Source: Methylomonas albis
GTDB lineage: Bacteria > Pseudomonadota > Gammaproteobacteria > Methylococcales > Methylomonadaceae
Length of the DNA: 64,000 nt
Reading direction: 5' to 3'
NCBI RefSeq assembly: GCF_014850955.1
Contig: NZ_JACXSS010000001.1
Coordinates: 2,666,001-2,730,000, forward strand
Below, piece by piece: positions 1 to 8,980 of the stretch. Both the position numbers and the translations under genes were made by a program. Position 1 is the first letter of the stretch. Each line of letters begins with the position of its first letter. The notes beneath the pieces were generated by a model. That model saw only the letters and a list, made by a program, of their open reading frames with translations, did no database searches and was not told the DNA's origin.

Positions 1-1077
1 GCGACAGCCGGCTCGGAAATGGTCCGCATCACGGTCGACCGTGAAGAAGCCGCGCAAGCCGTACCGGAAATCGTCAACCAGCTGGCACAAAAAGGCTTTT
101 CGGTACCCATTATCGGCGACTTCCATTTCAACGGCCACAAGTTACTGGAAAAATATCCGGATTGCGCGCAAGCACTTTCCAAATACCGCATCAACCCCGG
201 CAATGTTGGCAAAGGCAAGGCGCGGGACCCGCAATTTCAGCAGATGATAGAGTTTGCGATCCAATATAACAAACCCGTGCGCATCGGTGTCAACGGCGGA
301 AGTCTGGATCAAGCCGTACTAACCCGCTTGCTCGACGAGAACAGACAATTGGCGCAACCGAAGGAATTGCCCCTGATCACCCGAGAAGCCATCGTACTCT
401 CCGCCCTGGAAAGCGCGGCAAAAGCCCAGGAACTGGGACTGGGCAAAGACAAAATTATCCTATCGTGCAAAATCAGCGATGTTCAAGAGTTGATCAGCAT
501 TTATCAAGACCTGTCCAGCCGTTGCGATTACGCCCTGCACTTAGGTCTTACCGAAGCCGGCATGGGCTCCAAAGGCATCGTCGCATCATCGGCTGCGCTT
601 GGCGTGTTGATGCAACAAGGCATAGGCGACACCATCCGCGTATCACTAACGCCAGAACCCGGCGCAGCACGCACCAAAGAAGTGATCGTGGCTCAGGAAA
701 TCCTGCAAACCATGAACTTCCGCTCTTTTACCCCCATGGTAGTGGCCTGCCCCGGTTGCGGCCGCACCACCAGCGATTATTTCCAACGCCTGGCGCAAGA
801 CATTCAAGGCTATTTACGCGATCAAATGCCCATCTGGAAAGATAAATACAAAGGCGTGGAAGACATGAAAGTCGCGGTGATGGGCTGCGTAGTGAACGGC
901 CCCGGCGAAAGCAAAAACGCCAACATCGGCATCAGCCTACCCGGCACGGGTGAATCGCCTGTTGCGCCGGTATTTGAAGACGGCTTCAAAACCGTCACCC
1001 TCAAAGGCGACCATATTGCTGAAGAGTTCCAGGAACTGGTCGAGCGTTATATCGAATCACATTACAGCGCACAGTAA
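1..1077 (+). CDS. ispG: 4-hydroxy-3-methylbut-2-enyl diphosphate synthase, 5' end outside the window
   Basis: IspG (GcpE) reduces methylerythritol cyclodiphosphate to HMBPP in the cytosolic MEP isoprenoid pathway. The reading frame is open from base 1 ([12 protein letters not shown]), which matches the AGADIVR segment of the family, so the ATG at 19 is internal and the true start lies upstream. Seen: a TIM-barrel part with RINPGNVG and [10 protein letters not shown], a LHLGLTEAG motif, then a C-terminal Fe-S domain with CPGCGR and GCVVNGPGE, whose cysteines ligate the 4Fe-4S cluster. About 40-50 N-terminal residues are missing. An intrinsic terminator follows the stop codon. The assignment is secure. 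Confidence 0.96.
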   Translation, partial: ATAGSEMVRITVDREEAAQAVPEIVNQLAQKGFSVPIIGDFHFNGHKLLEKYPDCAQALSKYRINPGNVGKGKARDPQFQQMIEFAIQYNKPVRIGVNGGSLDQAVLTRLLDENRQLAQPKELPLITREAIVLSALESAAKAQELGLGKDKIILSCKISDVQELISIYQDLSSRCDYALHLGLTEAGMGSKGIVASSAALGVLMQQGIGDTIRVSLTPEPGAARTKEVIVAQEILQTMNFRSFTPMVVACPGCGRTTSDYFQRLAQDIQGYLRDQMPIWKDKYKGVEDMKVAVMGCVVNGPGESKNANIGISLPGTGESPVAPVFEDGFKTVTLKGDHIAEEFQELVERYIESHYSAQ

Positions 1078-1097
1078 AAACGTTACAGCACAAAGAA

Positions 1098-1121
1098 GGT
1101 GGCTAAAAGCCGCCTTTTTTT
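1098..1121 (+). terminator. Rho-independent terminator of ispG
   Basis: A six-pair stem GGTGGC/GCCGCC around a TAAAA loop is followed directly by seven T. It begins 20 bases after the ispG stop. Confidence 0.85.
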
Positions 1122-1258
1122 ATATCAACTACCCAGACTCTATCACTGACCGACATTAGTACTTGGCAGGCTTGAGAAAATTACTGCCAATCTCCTAGAC
1201 TGCAAATAAGATAAATTTGAAAGGACAAGAATAGGCAAATAAACGTGACAGCCTGCAA

Positions 1259-1632
1259 TCAAAAAGCGGCACAATAAATAATACCGCTTTCGTCCACGGC
1301 CACTACCCGCCCTCGCAACGCCAGCTCAGTAGACCAGCGTTCAGTCTCTTCTACGGGAACATTGCATCTGGCCGACACCGGCCCCAATGCCGGCTTGCGA
1401 AACTTGGCATCAAGCTTTCTGACCACAGGAACAATGCCGGAAATATCGGAAAACTGCTGTGAAAGAAACGCACCGGAACCCGCTGCGGCAACCGACAATA
1501 AGGCGCTGCCGTGGACGGTGCCGAGATGATTGGCGTATTGAGGGCTTTCCGGTAAGCAAACTAAAAAGCCGCTATCCGGCTTGGCTAGCTCTAACCTATC
1601 ATTTGATTAAAGGGTAATTGGGAAACGTCCAT
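1259..1632 (-). pseudogene. Frameshifted hotdog-fold thioesterase-like gene
   Basis: Reading leftward from an ATG at 1632 gives MDVSQLPFNQMIG and then a stop (TAG, 1593-1591). Shifting one base restores LELAKPDSGF, then ANHLGTVHGSALLSVA and about 80 more residues to the TGA at 1259. HLGTVHGS is typical of PaaI/DUF4442-type hotdog thioesterases. One T appears to be missing from GGTTTAGAG, now GGTTAGAG, at about 1593-1596. The downstream part could only start at a TTG (1498), which would leave out the HG motif, so a functional product is unlikely unless the base is a sequencing error. Family assignment is moderate; the frameshift is seen directly. Confidence 0.7.
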
Positions 1633-1739
1633 GCTTGGTTCTTTCAGATAAATGTTCAGCGTCGAAATAGGCTGCTTGCCGGCCGAGATTGGAGCCGCAC
1701 TACACGCAAATACTTTTCATAGTGTTGACCACTCTGGGT

Positions 1740-2924
1740 TTATTCGCTGGTTTCTTCGACGTCCGGCAAGTGCTCATACACCTGCTCGACGGTTTGGTGT
1801 TCGGTTAAGGCTTTAATGACTGCCGTTAGAGGTTCCGCATGGATGTCGGGTAAATCTTGCTCCAAGGGATTCACAATCGAAAACGCTAATTTTTCCAGCG
1901 GCGGGCAAAAATCCGCTGCCACACCGGGCTTATTGCCGCGCGCATCGACTCGGTACCAACCATATTGCACCAGATAAACCGCGTTCAAACCGTGCAGGCA
2001 ATAAGGCGGCTGGTTGCCGTCTAACGTCAGCCGCTGGTAACACAGTCCGGCTGGAATGGCGTTGGCGCGCAAAAGAGCCGCCAGCAAATGGCTTTTGGCG
2101 TAACAGTAGCCGGTACCGTGGATCAACACCTCGGAGGCTTTGCAGGTCACGGGGGTCAGCCGGTAGTCCCAGCTATGCTTGATTTCGTCGCGGACGAATT
2201 CGAAACAGCGTTTGGCGATTGCTTCCTCATCGGCGCAACCCTCCGCCAACTTCGCAGCTTGGGCGACGATTGCCGGATGTTGGCTGTCGATATAAAGACT
2301 GCTGCCCAGGAAAGGCTTCATGTCCGGCAACCGCTTTACCGTGCGTTGGATTTTCGCTAATACGTCGGTCAGTAATGAAACGATTTCCGGCATCGCCAAA
2401 AGCTCCGCTTCGGAGATGTTCGCGCTCGGCAACGACAAGGTGATCGATGCGGCTTCGATTAGTGTGGCCGACATGGTGATCAAGGTTTCCCGGAGCGCGG
2501 CATCGGCATGACGAGCACGCGGCGTGGCGTTCAATATCGCCACCGGTTTGTCGGCAAAGCCCTCGAATGCGACCAGCCAATCCAGCGCGTTTTTGATGGT
2601 GCCGGAAACGCCGTGCGCATATTCCGGGCTGGCGATCAGCATGGCATCGGCCGAGGCGACTTCCTCGCGCAATCGCTGTGCGACGGCCGGCGGCGCGTTT
2701 TCCAAATCCGGATTGTATAAAGGCAAGTCGCCAAGCCGGGTAAACAGACAGACTTCGATAGCCGCCGGCGCCAAGTCTCGTGTCACACGCAGCAAAGCGG
2801 AATTGATGGAAGCCGCCCGCAAGCTGCCGGATAAAGCCAAAATTTTCACGTTACGGTTCAAATGCCAGGAAAAACTGGGCTGGCGGCCAATCGCTTCAGC
2901 CCAAATATCGGCAGAATAAGTCAA
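1740..2924 (-). CDS. Fusion of NADPH-dependent FMN reductase and transglutaminase-like domain
   Basis: 394 residues in two modules. Residues 26-190 are a flavodoxin-like NAD(P)H:FMN reductase (GSLRAASIN phosphate loop at 33-41; ASPEYAHGVSGTIKNALDW at 98-116). Residues 202-394 are a transglutaminase-like cysteine-hydrolase fold with a plausible triad Cys274 (GTGYCYAKS), His311 (CLHGLNAV) and Asp327 (YRVDARGN). Residue 202 is a Met (MKPFLGSS, base 2321) that looks like the natural start of a stand-alone transglutaminase protein, so two genes seem to have been joined in frame just at the end of the reductase. The reductase may really begin at the GTG of NVKILALSGS (residue 26). Substrates are unknown. 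It lies between two decayed genes. Confidence 0.75.
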   Translation of the reverse strand: MTYSADIWAEAIGRQPSFSWHLNRNVKILALSGSLRAASINSALLRVTRDLAPAAIEVCLFTRLGDLPLYNPDLENAPPAVAQRLREEVASADAMLIASPEYAHGVSGTIKNALDWLVAFEGFADKPVAILNATPRARHADAALRETLITMSATLIEAASITLSLPSANISEAELLAMPEIVSLLTDVLAKIQRTVKRLPDMKPFLGSSLYIDSQHPAIVAQAAKLAEGCADEEAIAKRCFEFVRDEIKHSWDYRLTPVTCKASEVLIHGTGYCYAKSHLLAALLRANAIPAGLCYQRLTLDGNQPPYCLHGLNAVYLVQYGWYRVDARGNKPGVAADFCPPLEKLAFSIVNPLEQDLPDIHAEPLTAVIKALTEHQTVEQVYEHLPDVEETSE

Positions 2925-2925
2925 T

Positions 2926-3271
2926 TTAGGCCGATTGGGTACTAGAATTATAACCCACGGTTAAAGTAGACCCCCGAAATGCAGGCATAAACAGGTTTTT
3001 CAGGGTGTCCCTTTCGCCCGCTGCGCATGCCTGTTGTGCGGGAGGAAAATTGGCGACCAATGCGCTCAAGGCCTCACCCAGCCAGGCTTCTTCGCTGAGC
3101 CGGGTCGTCACATTATTCAGATAACCTTGCAGCTCCTGGCGTTCGACCATCAACATCAGTTCGCTCATATTCCGCAGGTTCCAAAAAGTCAAACCGATGC
3201 CCACCAACAGGACTGAAACCGAAGTCAGTACGGAAACGTTTACCCAAATCTTGGCTTGCTTAAGCTTTCAT
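2926..3271 (-). pseudogene. Remnant of a methyl-accepting chemotaxis protein (N-terminal sensor only)
   Basis: An N-terminal membrane segment (VSVLTSVSVLLVGIGLTFW) is followed by a periplasmic helix and the motif LKNLFMPAFRG, as in Cache-type ligand-binding regions of chemoreceptors. It then breaks into unrelated residues and stops at 2926, two bases from the start of the fusion gene. The expected start ATG (3271, preceded by GGAG) is out of frame: ATGAAAGCTTAAG would read MKLKQ if one A were removed. The rest of the sensor, the second membrane helix and the signalling domain are absent. Confidence 0.65.
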
Positions 3272-3627
3272 CGATCTCCATAAAAAAGGGTTGTGTATGC
3301 CATTGGTGTCCAGAAAATATTAGTGGCGAAAGCAAAGCTAATTAGATCGACCTTATATAGCAAAGCTCTAATAATACTCAAGTGCGCCATTTGAGAGTGC
3401 TGATGCTCAACGATGGTATTGAACAAAGCCATAAAGCGTGCTCACAAACAGCCTGAGCACGCAGCCATTCTCGGCGCCTTGGCACTAGAGACAAGCCTGC
3501 TGCACTGGAAGAAAGACTCTATACTGATGCGCTGGATGTCGAATTGAAATTTAGGGTGTCGGACAATCTAATCGCGAGTGTATTAGTTCGGCAAAATAGA
3601 GGTTGGAAAAAACCCTAAAATGATTGC
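3272..3627. other. Gene-free stretch
   Basis: About 355 bases without a convincing reading frame on either strand and without a tRNA, clear terminator or long repeat. It separates the chemoreceptor remnant from the methyltransferase and, given the broken genes beside it, is probably decayed sequence. Confidence 0.4.
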
Positions 3628-4206
3628 TCATGTGATATGAGTTCTTGCGTTTAAGAACAAAAATAAACTTACCGTCAGCTCGATACGTTCAGCAGTCCAA
3701 CTGGAACAGTGATATCCCAAGCCGGTTATTTCTCGGCAAAAGCCCACACGATTGCCACGGTCCGGATCGACAATAATGACTTGTGCGTTTGGTGCGGCGT
3801 GGCGCACGATGAAGTTGGCCAACTGCTCGGGCTTGTGGCGTTCGTAAAGCACATCGCTGCCGATAATCAAATCGAAGCGCCCCAAGCCCGGATTCCCGAT
3901 GCCCCAATTGCCGGTTTTATATTGCAGCGGCCCGAGTTTATTCAACAGCACATTTTCGTTCAGGGAAGCCTCGCTCAAGGGATGCCAGTCGCCGACCGCA
4001 ATATTGCCGGCCCGGCGATGAATTACCAAGCTGGCCAAACCCAAACCGGCGCCTATTTCCAGGATGCGTTTCCCAACCAAATCAACGCTATGCATAGCCA
4101 AGGCCAGCACCCATGCGGACGGCCAGATTTTTCCAAACAACGACCAACTGACGGACGAAATTCCCGCCAATTTCGCCTCACCGTGCGGATCGGCATATTG
4201 TTGCAA
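3628..4206 (-). CDS. SAM-dependent methyltransferase (lysine methyltransferase-like), start uncertain
   Basis: A class I Rossmann methyltransferase: ILEIGAGLGLASL is motif I (SAM loop), GDWHP motif II, and FDLIIGSDVLYE the motif IV/post-I region typical of the Methyltransf_16 group of protein methyltransferases. Substrate unknown. The coordinates use a TTG start. The conserved-looking frame continues upstream (KFETVTVAGIDYVIRSLAD, to about 4269), but the codon where a start is expected is GTC, three codons after a stop, and no ATG, GTG or TTG occurs there. Either translation begins at the weak internal TTG or the start codon was lost by mutation. It stands alone, convergent with nothing. Confidence 0.7.
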   Translation of the reverse strand: MQQYADPHGEAKLAGISSVSWSLFGKIWPSAWVLALAMHSVDLVGKRILEIGAGLGLASLVIHRRAGNIAVGDWHPLSEASLNENVLLNKLGPLQYKTGNWGIGNPGLGRFDLIIGSDVLYERHKPEQLANFIVRHAAPNAQVIIVDPDRGNRVGFCREITGLGYHCSSWTAERIELTVSLFLFLNARTHIT

Positions 4207-4475
4207 ATCGGCTAAAGAGCGAATGACGTAATCGATACCGGCAACGGTGACGGTCTCAAATTTGACACGCTAATCTGACATTGAGGTTTACAGCCACAAG
4301 GCTGTGCATCAGGAAAGGTTCTGATCGAAGGGCACAACGCTTATTGAAAAGGGAGATGCTGGCCGAAAAGGCGCTCGCGAAGTTGCCGGAAACGGACAAC
4401 TATCTACGCAGGGTAACACATCGGCTAAGCGACCATACGGCTAGCGCCGATTAGTAGAGCATCACGGGCAGCGTG

Positions 4476-5378
4476 CTATTCGGGAAACAACTTATCCCGC
4501 GCATTCTCCAGAATCGCGGTCACGGCCGGATGCTTGAGTTTGCGACGCATAGTAATCGCATAAACACGTTCATGTACCGATTCGATACGGCCAATGGCTT
4601 CCACACCGTATTGGCTGTGGATTTCGGCTTCTACATTGCTCGGCGCGACAAACAAACCCGCACCGCCGCTACCAAAAGTCTTGATTAGCGCGCTGTCTTC
4701 AATCTCCGCCTGGATGACCGGACTAATGCTTTCGGCGTCGAACCATTGATCCAGTGAGCGCCGCAACGAGGTATTGCCGGTCGGCAGCAAGAACGGCGCG
4801 CCGCTTAAGGAACGCGGAAAATTTTGCCGATAAGTCGCAGCTAATGCCGGCGCGCCGAACACGGTAACCCCGCATTCGCCCAGCAGATGATTAAATGCTT
4901 TGGCGCCGCTGGTCGGTGTCAGCGGCGCATCGGACAGCACCAAATCCATACCCTGCATGGCCATCTCACTCAACAAACGCTCGGTTTTGTCCTCATAGCA
5001 CAGAATCTGCACCGGTTCCGGCAAACGAAATGCCGGTTCTATCAAGCGGTAAACCACCATTTTCGGCAACGCATCGGCGACCCCGACCACCAGCCGCAAG
5101 GCCCGCCCCGTCGGCCTCCCCTTCAAAGTATTGCTTAGCTCTCTGCCCAGCGAAAATATCTCTTCCGCATAATGAAATACCACCCGACCAGTATCCGTTA
5201 GCGCTAGTTTACGGCCTTGTTTATAAAACAGTTTTTCGCCGATTTGCTGTTCCAACACCGCTAATTGGCCGCTAATGGTCGGTTGCGCCAAATGCAGCTT
5301 CTCGCAGGCTCGGGTAATGCTTTCTTCGCGCGCTACATGCCAGAAATAAAACAAATGCTGATAGTTGATGCGTTCCAC
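4476..5378 (-). CDS. nhaR: LysR-family transcriptional activator, NhaR type
   Basis: 300 residues, matching E. coli NhaR (301) in length and in the opening pattern INYxHLxYFWHV. An N-terminal winged helix-turn-helix (about residues 5-64; ACEKLHLAQPTISGQLAVLE) is followed by a LysR substrate-binding domain with the NhaR-like signatures GVADALPK, GECGVTVFG and GLFVAPSNVEAEI. NhaR activates the Na+/H+ antiporter gene nhaA in response to sodium, but no antiporter gene lies here. It is instead divergent from ppc, 113 bases apart. Whether it controls ppc or only itself is unknown. Confidence 0.88.
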   Translation of the reverse strand: MERINYQHLFYFWHVAREESITRACEKLHLAQPTISGQLAVLEQQIGEKLFYKQGRKLALTDTGRVVFHYAEEIFSLGRELSNTLKGRPTGRALRLVVGVADALPKMVVYRLIEPAFRLPEPVQILCYEDKTERLLSEMAMQGMDLVLSDAPLTPTSGAKAFNHLLGECGVTVFGAPALAATYRQNFPRSLSGAPFLLPTGNTSLRRSLDQWFDAESISPVIQAEIEDSALIKTFGSGGAGLFVAPSNVEAEIHSQYGVEAIGRIESVHERVYAITMRRKLKHPAVTAILENARDKLFPE

Positions 5379-5491
5379 AAGCGTTTAATCCATAGGAATT
5401 TACGATGCATTTATTCTAAACATTCTATTTAACAATATCAAAATCCCGCGTTAGGCTATCAGCCAACCGTAAATCATCTTGAGAACTGAAC
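5379..5491. promoter_or_regulatory. Divergent nhaR-ppc promoter region
   Basis: AT-rich intergenic DNA between two divergent genes. LysR regulators usually bind such spacers at T-N11-A sites, and the AT-rich block around 5411-5450 is the likely place for the promoters and operator. No single site can be fixed by eye. Confidence 0.45.
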
Positions 5492-8413
5492 ATGCAGAAA
5501 CTAACGGCGCTATGCGCCGACGACTCGACCCCAAATGCCGGACCTGAACTAGCGGATTACGACAAGTCAACGTTCGAACAGGATAACAGCAGCGCCAGCC
5601 AAATTCTCAGCGAGCGCTTATTCGACAGCCACGGCGACGACAAAGAACTGCGCAGCGCCATTCGCTTGCTTGGCTCGATATTAACAAAAGTCCTGGCTGC
5701 GCAGGCTAAACCGGAAGTCGCCGGCGCAGTGGCACAATTGCAACGCAAGTTTGCCAGCTTACTGCGAGAAGGCGGTGCCAATCGCCGCCGCCAATTCATG
5801 GAGATTCTCGATGGCCTGGACCCGGAAGAAATAAGCGAAGTGGTGCGAGTGTTTAATGGTTATTTCAGCCTGATCAATATCGCCGAAGAATCGCACAATT
5901 TGAATTTGCGCCGACAAAATCAGACCGGCCGTTATTGGCCCGGCTCGTTTCACGATACGCTGATCAAATTGCGCGACAGCGGCGTCAGCGCCGACAAATT
6001 GCAGGTGTTACTGGACGAGATGCTGTATTTGCCGGTGATGACCGCTCATCCCACCGAAGCCAAACGCCGCACGGTAAAAAGCGCCTTGCGCAACGTGTTC
6101 CTCAGCCAGGAAGCCTTGGACGATCCGCGCTTACGCAGCCAACAGCGCAGCGAAGCCTTGGACAAATTGCAAGCACAGATTCAATTGCTGTTAAAAACCG
6201 ACGAAGTGCGCGCCCGTAAACTGGGCGTAGCCGACGAAATCGATGCGGGCCTGTTTTATTTTTCGCTGTCGCTGTTTCAGGCCACCACCTTGGTTTACCG
6301 TAACTTGCAACGTGCGCTTAGCGATGTGTTCGGCAGCGATTTGGCTAGCCAAATCCGCATCCCCAGCTTCCTGCGCTTTGGTTCGTGGATAGGCGGCGAC
6401 CGCGACGGCAATCCGAATGTGAAGCCGGAAACCACCGAGCTTGCCTTGCGTATGCAGGCACAAACCATCATGCAGGAATATCTCGCCCGCCTGGATCAAT
6501 TGCGCGGCCAGTTGTCGCATTCTTATGGACTTTGTGACTTGACGCCGGAATTTATCGACAGCCTGCACGCCGACCGCGCCATGCTGGGCGCGGTCGTCAC
6601 AGACTTGGAAAAGCCCTATTTACAGGAACCTTACCGGCACAAACTGATATTAATGAAATATCGCATGCAATCTACCTTACAGCACGTGCAACAACAACTG
6701 CAGGGCCAACCGGAACAAGCCAATCGCCTTGCGTATGCCAGCGTGGCCGAGTTTTTACTCGATCTGCGCTTGATCGATGCGTCCTTGCGCAGCCACGGTG
6801 ACGCCAATATTGCGGAGCTGGAACTAGCCGATCTGATGCGGTTGACCGAGGTGTTTGACTTTCACTTGATGCAACTCGATGTCCGGCAGGAATCGACCCG
6901 CCACAGCGAGACAGTCGCGGAGATTCTAAAGGCGGCGCTGAACATTGACTATCTGGCGCTAGACGAAGCACAACGCATGGCATTATTAGCCGAGGCTATC
7001 GCCGCACCGGGTGGCTTGATGTTTGACGCCACCGCGCTGACGCCGGCCAACCGCGAGACGCTGGAGTTGTTTACGGTGATGGCGAAAATGCGCCGGGAAA
7101 TAGGCCCGAATTGCTTTGGCAAATACGTGATTTCCATGACCCACTCGGCCAGCCACGTCTTGGAAGTCTTGCTGCTGGCGGCACAAACCGGCTTGGTCGG
7201 CAGAATCAGCGGACATTGGCATTGCCATATCGGCGTCAGCCCTTTGTTCGAAACCATAGACGACTTAAACCGCGTTTCCGACGTGTTGACGCAATTGTTC
7301 GATACCGCCTGCTATCGGGAATTGTTGCGGGTCAGCGGCGACCGTCAGGAAATCATGCTGGGTTATTCCGATTCCTGCAAGGACGGCGGCATCTTGGCGT
7401 CGGCCTGGGGCTTGTCGCGCGCGCAACGACAAATTATTGCGATCAGCGAGCGTTACGGTTTGAAATGCCGCTTATTCCATGGCCGCGGCGGCACCGTTGG
7501 TCGCGGCGGCGGCCCGACGCACGAAGCGATTCTGGCCCAGCCGCCGGATACCGTGCGCGGCCAGATCAAATTTACCGAGCAAGGGGAAGTGTTGTTTTAT
7601 CGGTATAACAATATGGAAACAGCGGTCTACGAATTGACCATGGGCGTTACCGGCTTGCTAAAAGCCAGCGTCAGCCTGGTGCAAGCCATCCCGTTGGATC
7701 GGCCGGAAGACTTGGCGGTGATGGACGAATTGGCACGGATCGGCGAACAAAGTTACCGAGAATTAACCGAACGCACGCCCGGTTTTTTAGACTATTTTTA
7801 CGAAGCTACCCCAGTGGGCGAGATCGGCGGCTTGAACATCGGCTCGCGGCCTTCGCATCGCAAAAAACTGGATCGCTCGAAAAACTCGGTGCGGGCGATA
7901 GCCTGGGTATTCGCCTGGGCACAGTCGCGGCAGACTTTTCCAGCTTGGTACGGCATCGGTTTCAGTTTGGCAAGCTGGTGCGCCGGCAAACCTGAACGCC
8001 TGGAAACACTGCGGCGGATGTATCGCGACTGGCCGTTTTTCCGCAACTTGCTCAGTAACGCGCAAATGGCGCTGAGCAAGTCGGACATGAACATCGCCCG
8101 CGAATACGCGCAATTGTGTAACGATCCGGAAACCGGCAAACGTGTTTACAATCTGATAGCTGGCGAACATCAGCGCTGCGTGGAGTGGATATTGGAAATA
8201 GCCAACGCCGACCACTTGCTCGCCGAAAATCCGGCATTGGCAGCGTCCTTGCAGCGCCGCGATGCCTATCTGGGGCCACTGAACTATCTGCAGGTATTTT
8301 TGATACGCCGGCTACGGGAGATTAATGCAGAGAATGCTGCGGAAAGTCCGTGGATGAAACCCCTATTGCGCAGTATCAACGCGATTGCCGCAGGCATGCG
8401 CAATACCGGTTGA
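5492..8413 (+). CDS. ppc: Phosphoenolpyruvate carboxylase
   Basis: Carboxylates PEP with bicarbonate to oxaloacetate, an anaplerotic reaction. 973 residues, slightly longer than E. coli Ppc (883), mainly through an N-terminal extension of about 40 residues. Seen in order: VMTAHPTEAKRRT with the catalytic His, GGDRDGNPNVKPETT, MLGYSDSCKDGG, the glycine-rich FHGRGGTVGRGGGPTH loop, and IGSRPSHRK. The C-terminus ends MRNTG, close to the usual QNTG that contributes to the inhibitor site. In methylotrophs this enzyme can also refill C4 acids during growth on C1 compounds (established for the group, not shown here). Starts 113 bases from the divergent regulator. Confidence 0.97.
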   Translation: MQKLTALCADDSTPNAGPELADYDKSTFEQDNSSASQILSERLFDSHGDDKELRSAIRLLGSILTKVLAAQAKPEVAGAVAQLQRKFASLLREGGANRRRQFMEILDGLDPEEISEVVRVFNGYFSLINIAEESHNLNLRRQNQTGRYWPGSFHDTLIKLRDSGVSADKLQVLLDEMLYLPVMTAHPTEAKRRTVKSALRNVFLSQEALDDPRLRSQQRSEALDKLQAQIQLLLKTDEVRARKLGVADEIDAGLFYFSLSLFQATTLVYRNLQRALSDVFGSDLASQIRIPSFLRFGSWIGGDRDGNPNVKPETTELALRMQAQTIMQEYLARLDQLRGQLSHSYGLCDLTPEFIDSLHADRAMLGAVVTDLEKPYLQEPYRHKLILMKYRMQSTLQHVQQQLQGQPEQANRLAYASVAEFLLDLRLIDASLRSHGDANIAELELADLMRLTEVFDFHLMQLDVRQESTRHSETVAEILKAALNIDYLALDEAQRMALLAEAIAAPGGLMFDATALTPANRETLELFTVMAKMRREIGPNCFGKYVISMTHSASHVLEVLLLAAQTGLVGRISGHWHCHIGVSPLFETIDDLNRVSDVLTQLFDTACYRELLRVSGDRQEIMLGYSDSCKDGGILASAWGLSRAQRQIIAISERYGLKCRLFHGRGGTVGRGGGPTHEAILAQPPDTVRGQIKFTEQGEVLFYRYNNMETAVYELTMGVTGLLKASVSLVQAIPLDRPEDLAVMDELARIGEQSYRELTERTPGFLDYFYEATPVGEIGGLNIGSRPSHRKKLDRSKNSVRAIAWVFAWAQSRQTFPAWYGIGFSLASWCAGKPERLETLRRMYRDWPFFRNLLSNAQMALSKSDMNIAREYAQLCNDPETGKRVYNLIAGEHQRCVEWILEIANADHLLAENPALAASLQRRDAYLGPLNYLQVFLIRRLREINAENAAESPWMKPLLRSINAIAAGMRNTG

Positions 8414-8518
8414 TGTTATTGGCCCGGCCCTGAAATACCGGCCGTCCTGAACTGGTTGAAGGACGCCCCCCTGAAAGGGGGAAAGGGCTTTTCGGCAGAC
8501 TCTAAAGGGAGGAGAACC

Positions 8519-8959
8519 ATGCAAAACGCCTACGCATTGGCACACTGGCTTAGAGTAATCATCATCAACACGGGGCGCTGGCTGTTTGAAAACAAGCCTG
8601 CTATGGCAATCTTGACCCTGATATTTTTGTATAAATTTGGCGACACCTTGCTACCCTTTCTATGGCACATTCTGCACCTGGCCATTGAGGTGGTCGAGAT
8701 GTTGTTCGAGCATTTTTTGGAACATGTGTTTGGGGTAACGCCGCGTCAAGCCGAGTTCATTGTATTTTGGACCGGTCTGAGTGTGCTCGGTACTATGGTT
8801 TGGCGCTTGTCATATAAAGCTTATCTAGTGATCGTGCGAGCATGCGAAGCTGCTTGGCAGAACTGGTGTGAAAAAGCCGGCCCGGCCAAATTACTTGCAA
8901 CCCTTAAGCTGACGCTTTTGCTGAGCATACTCGGCAAGACCATGCTGTTATTCGTTTAA
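8519..8959 (+). CDS. Small inner-membrane protein, first gene of an export operon
   Basis: 146 residues. The start at 8519 is chosen because GGGAGGAGAACC lies directly upstream; an in-frame ATG at 8456 would add 21 non-conserved-looking residues across a C-rich hairpin. Four hydrophobic segments (roughly residues 25-45, 47-72, 78-103 and 122-146) suggest a polytopic membrane protein. No family is recognised. It lies 21 bases upstream of the ABC exporter gene and in the same direction, so it probably serves that transporter. The hairpin CCCCC-TGAAA-GGGGG at 8467-8481 lies in the leader. Confidence 0.7.
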   Translation: MQNAYALAHWLRVIIINTGRWLFENKPAMAILTLIFLYKFGDTLLPFLWHILHLAIEVVEMLFEHFLEHVFGVTPRQAEFIVFWTGLSVLGTMVWRLSYKAYLVIVRACEAAWQNWCEKAGPAKLLATLKLTLLLSILGKTMLLFV

Positions 8960-8980
8960 ACCGATAGGATTTCGTTACGT

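Noticed and set aside
2088-2919. Plus-strand frames inside the fusion gene
   Set aside because: They are the antisense shadow of a well-supported gene; composition shows no independent signal.
8467-8481. GC hairpin CCCCC-TGAAA-GGGGG after ppc as a terminator
   Set aside because: It lacks a T-run and lies inside the leader of the next gene; it may be only local structure.
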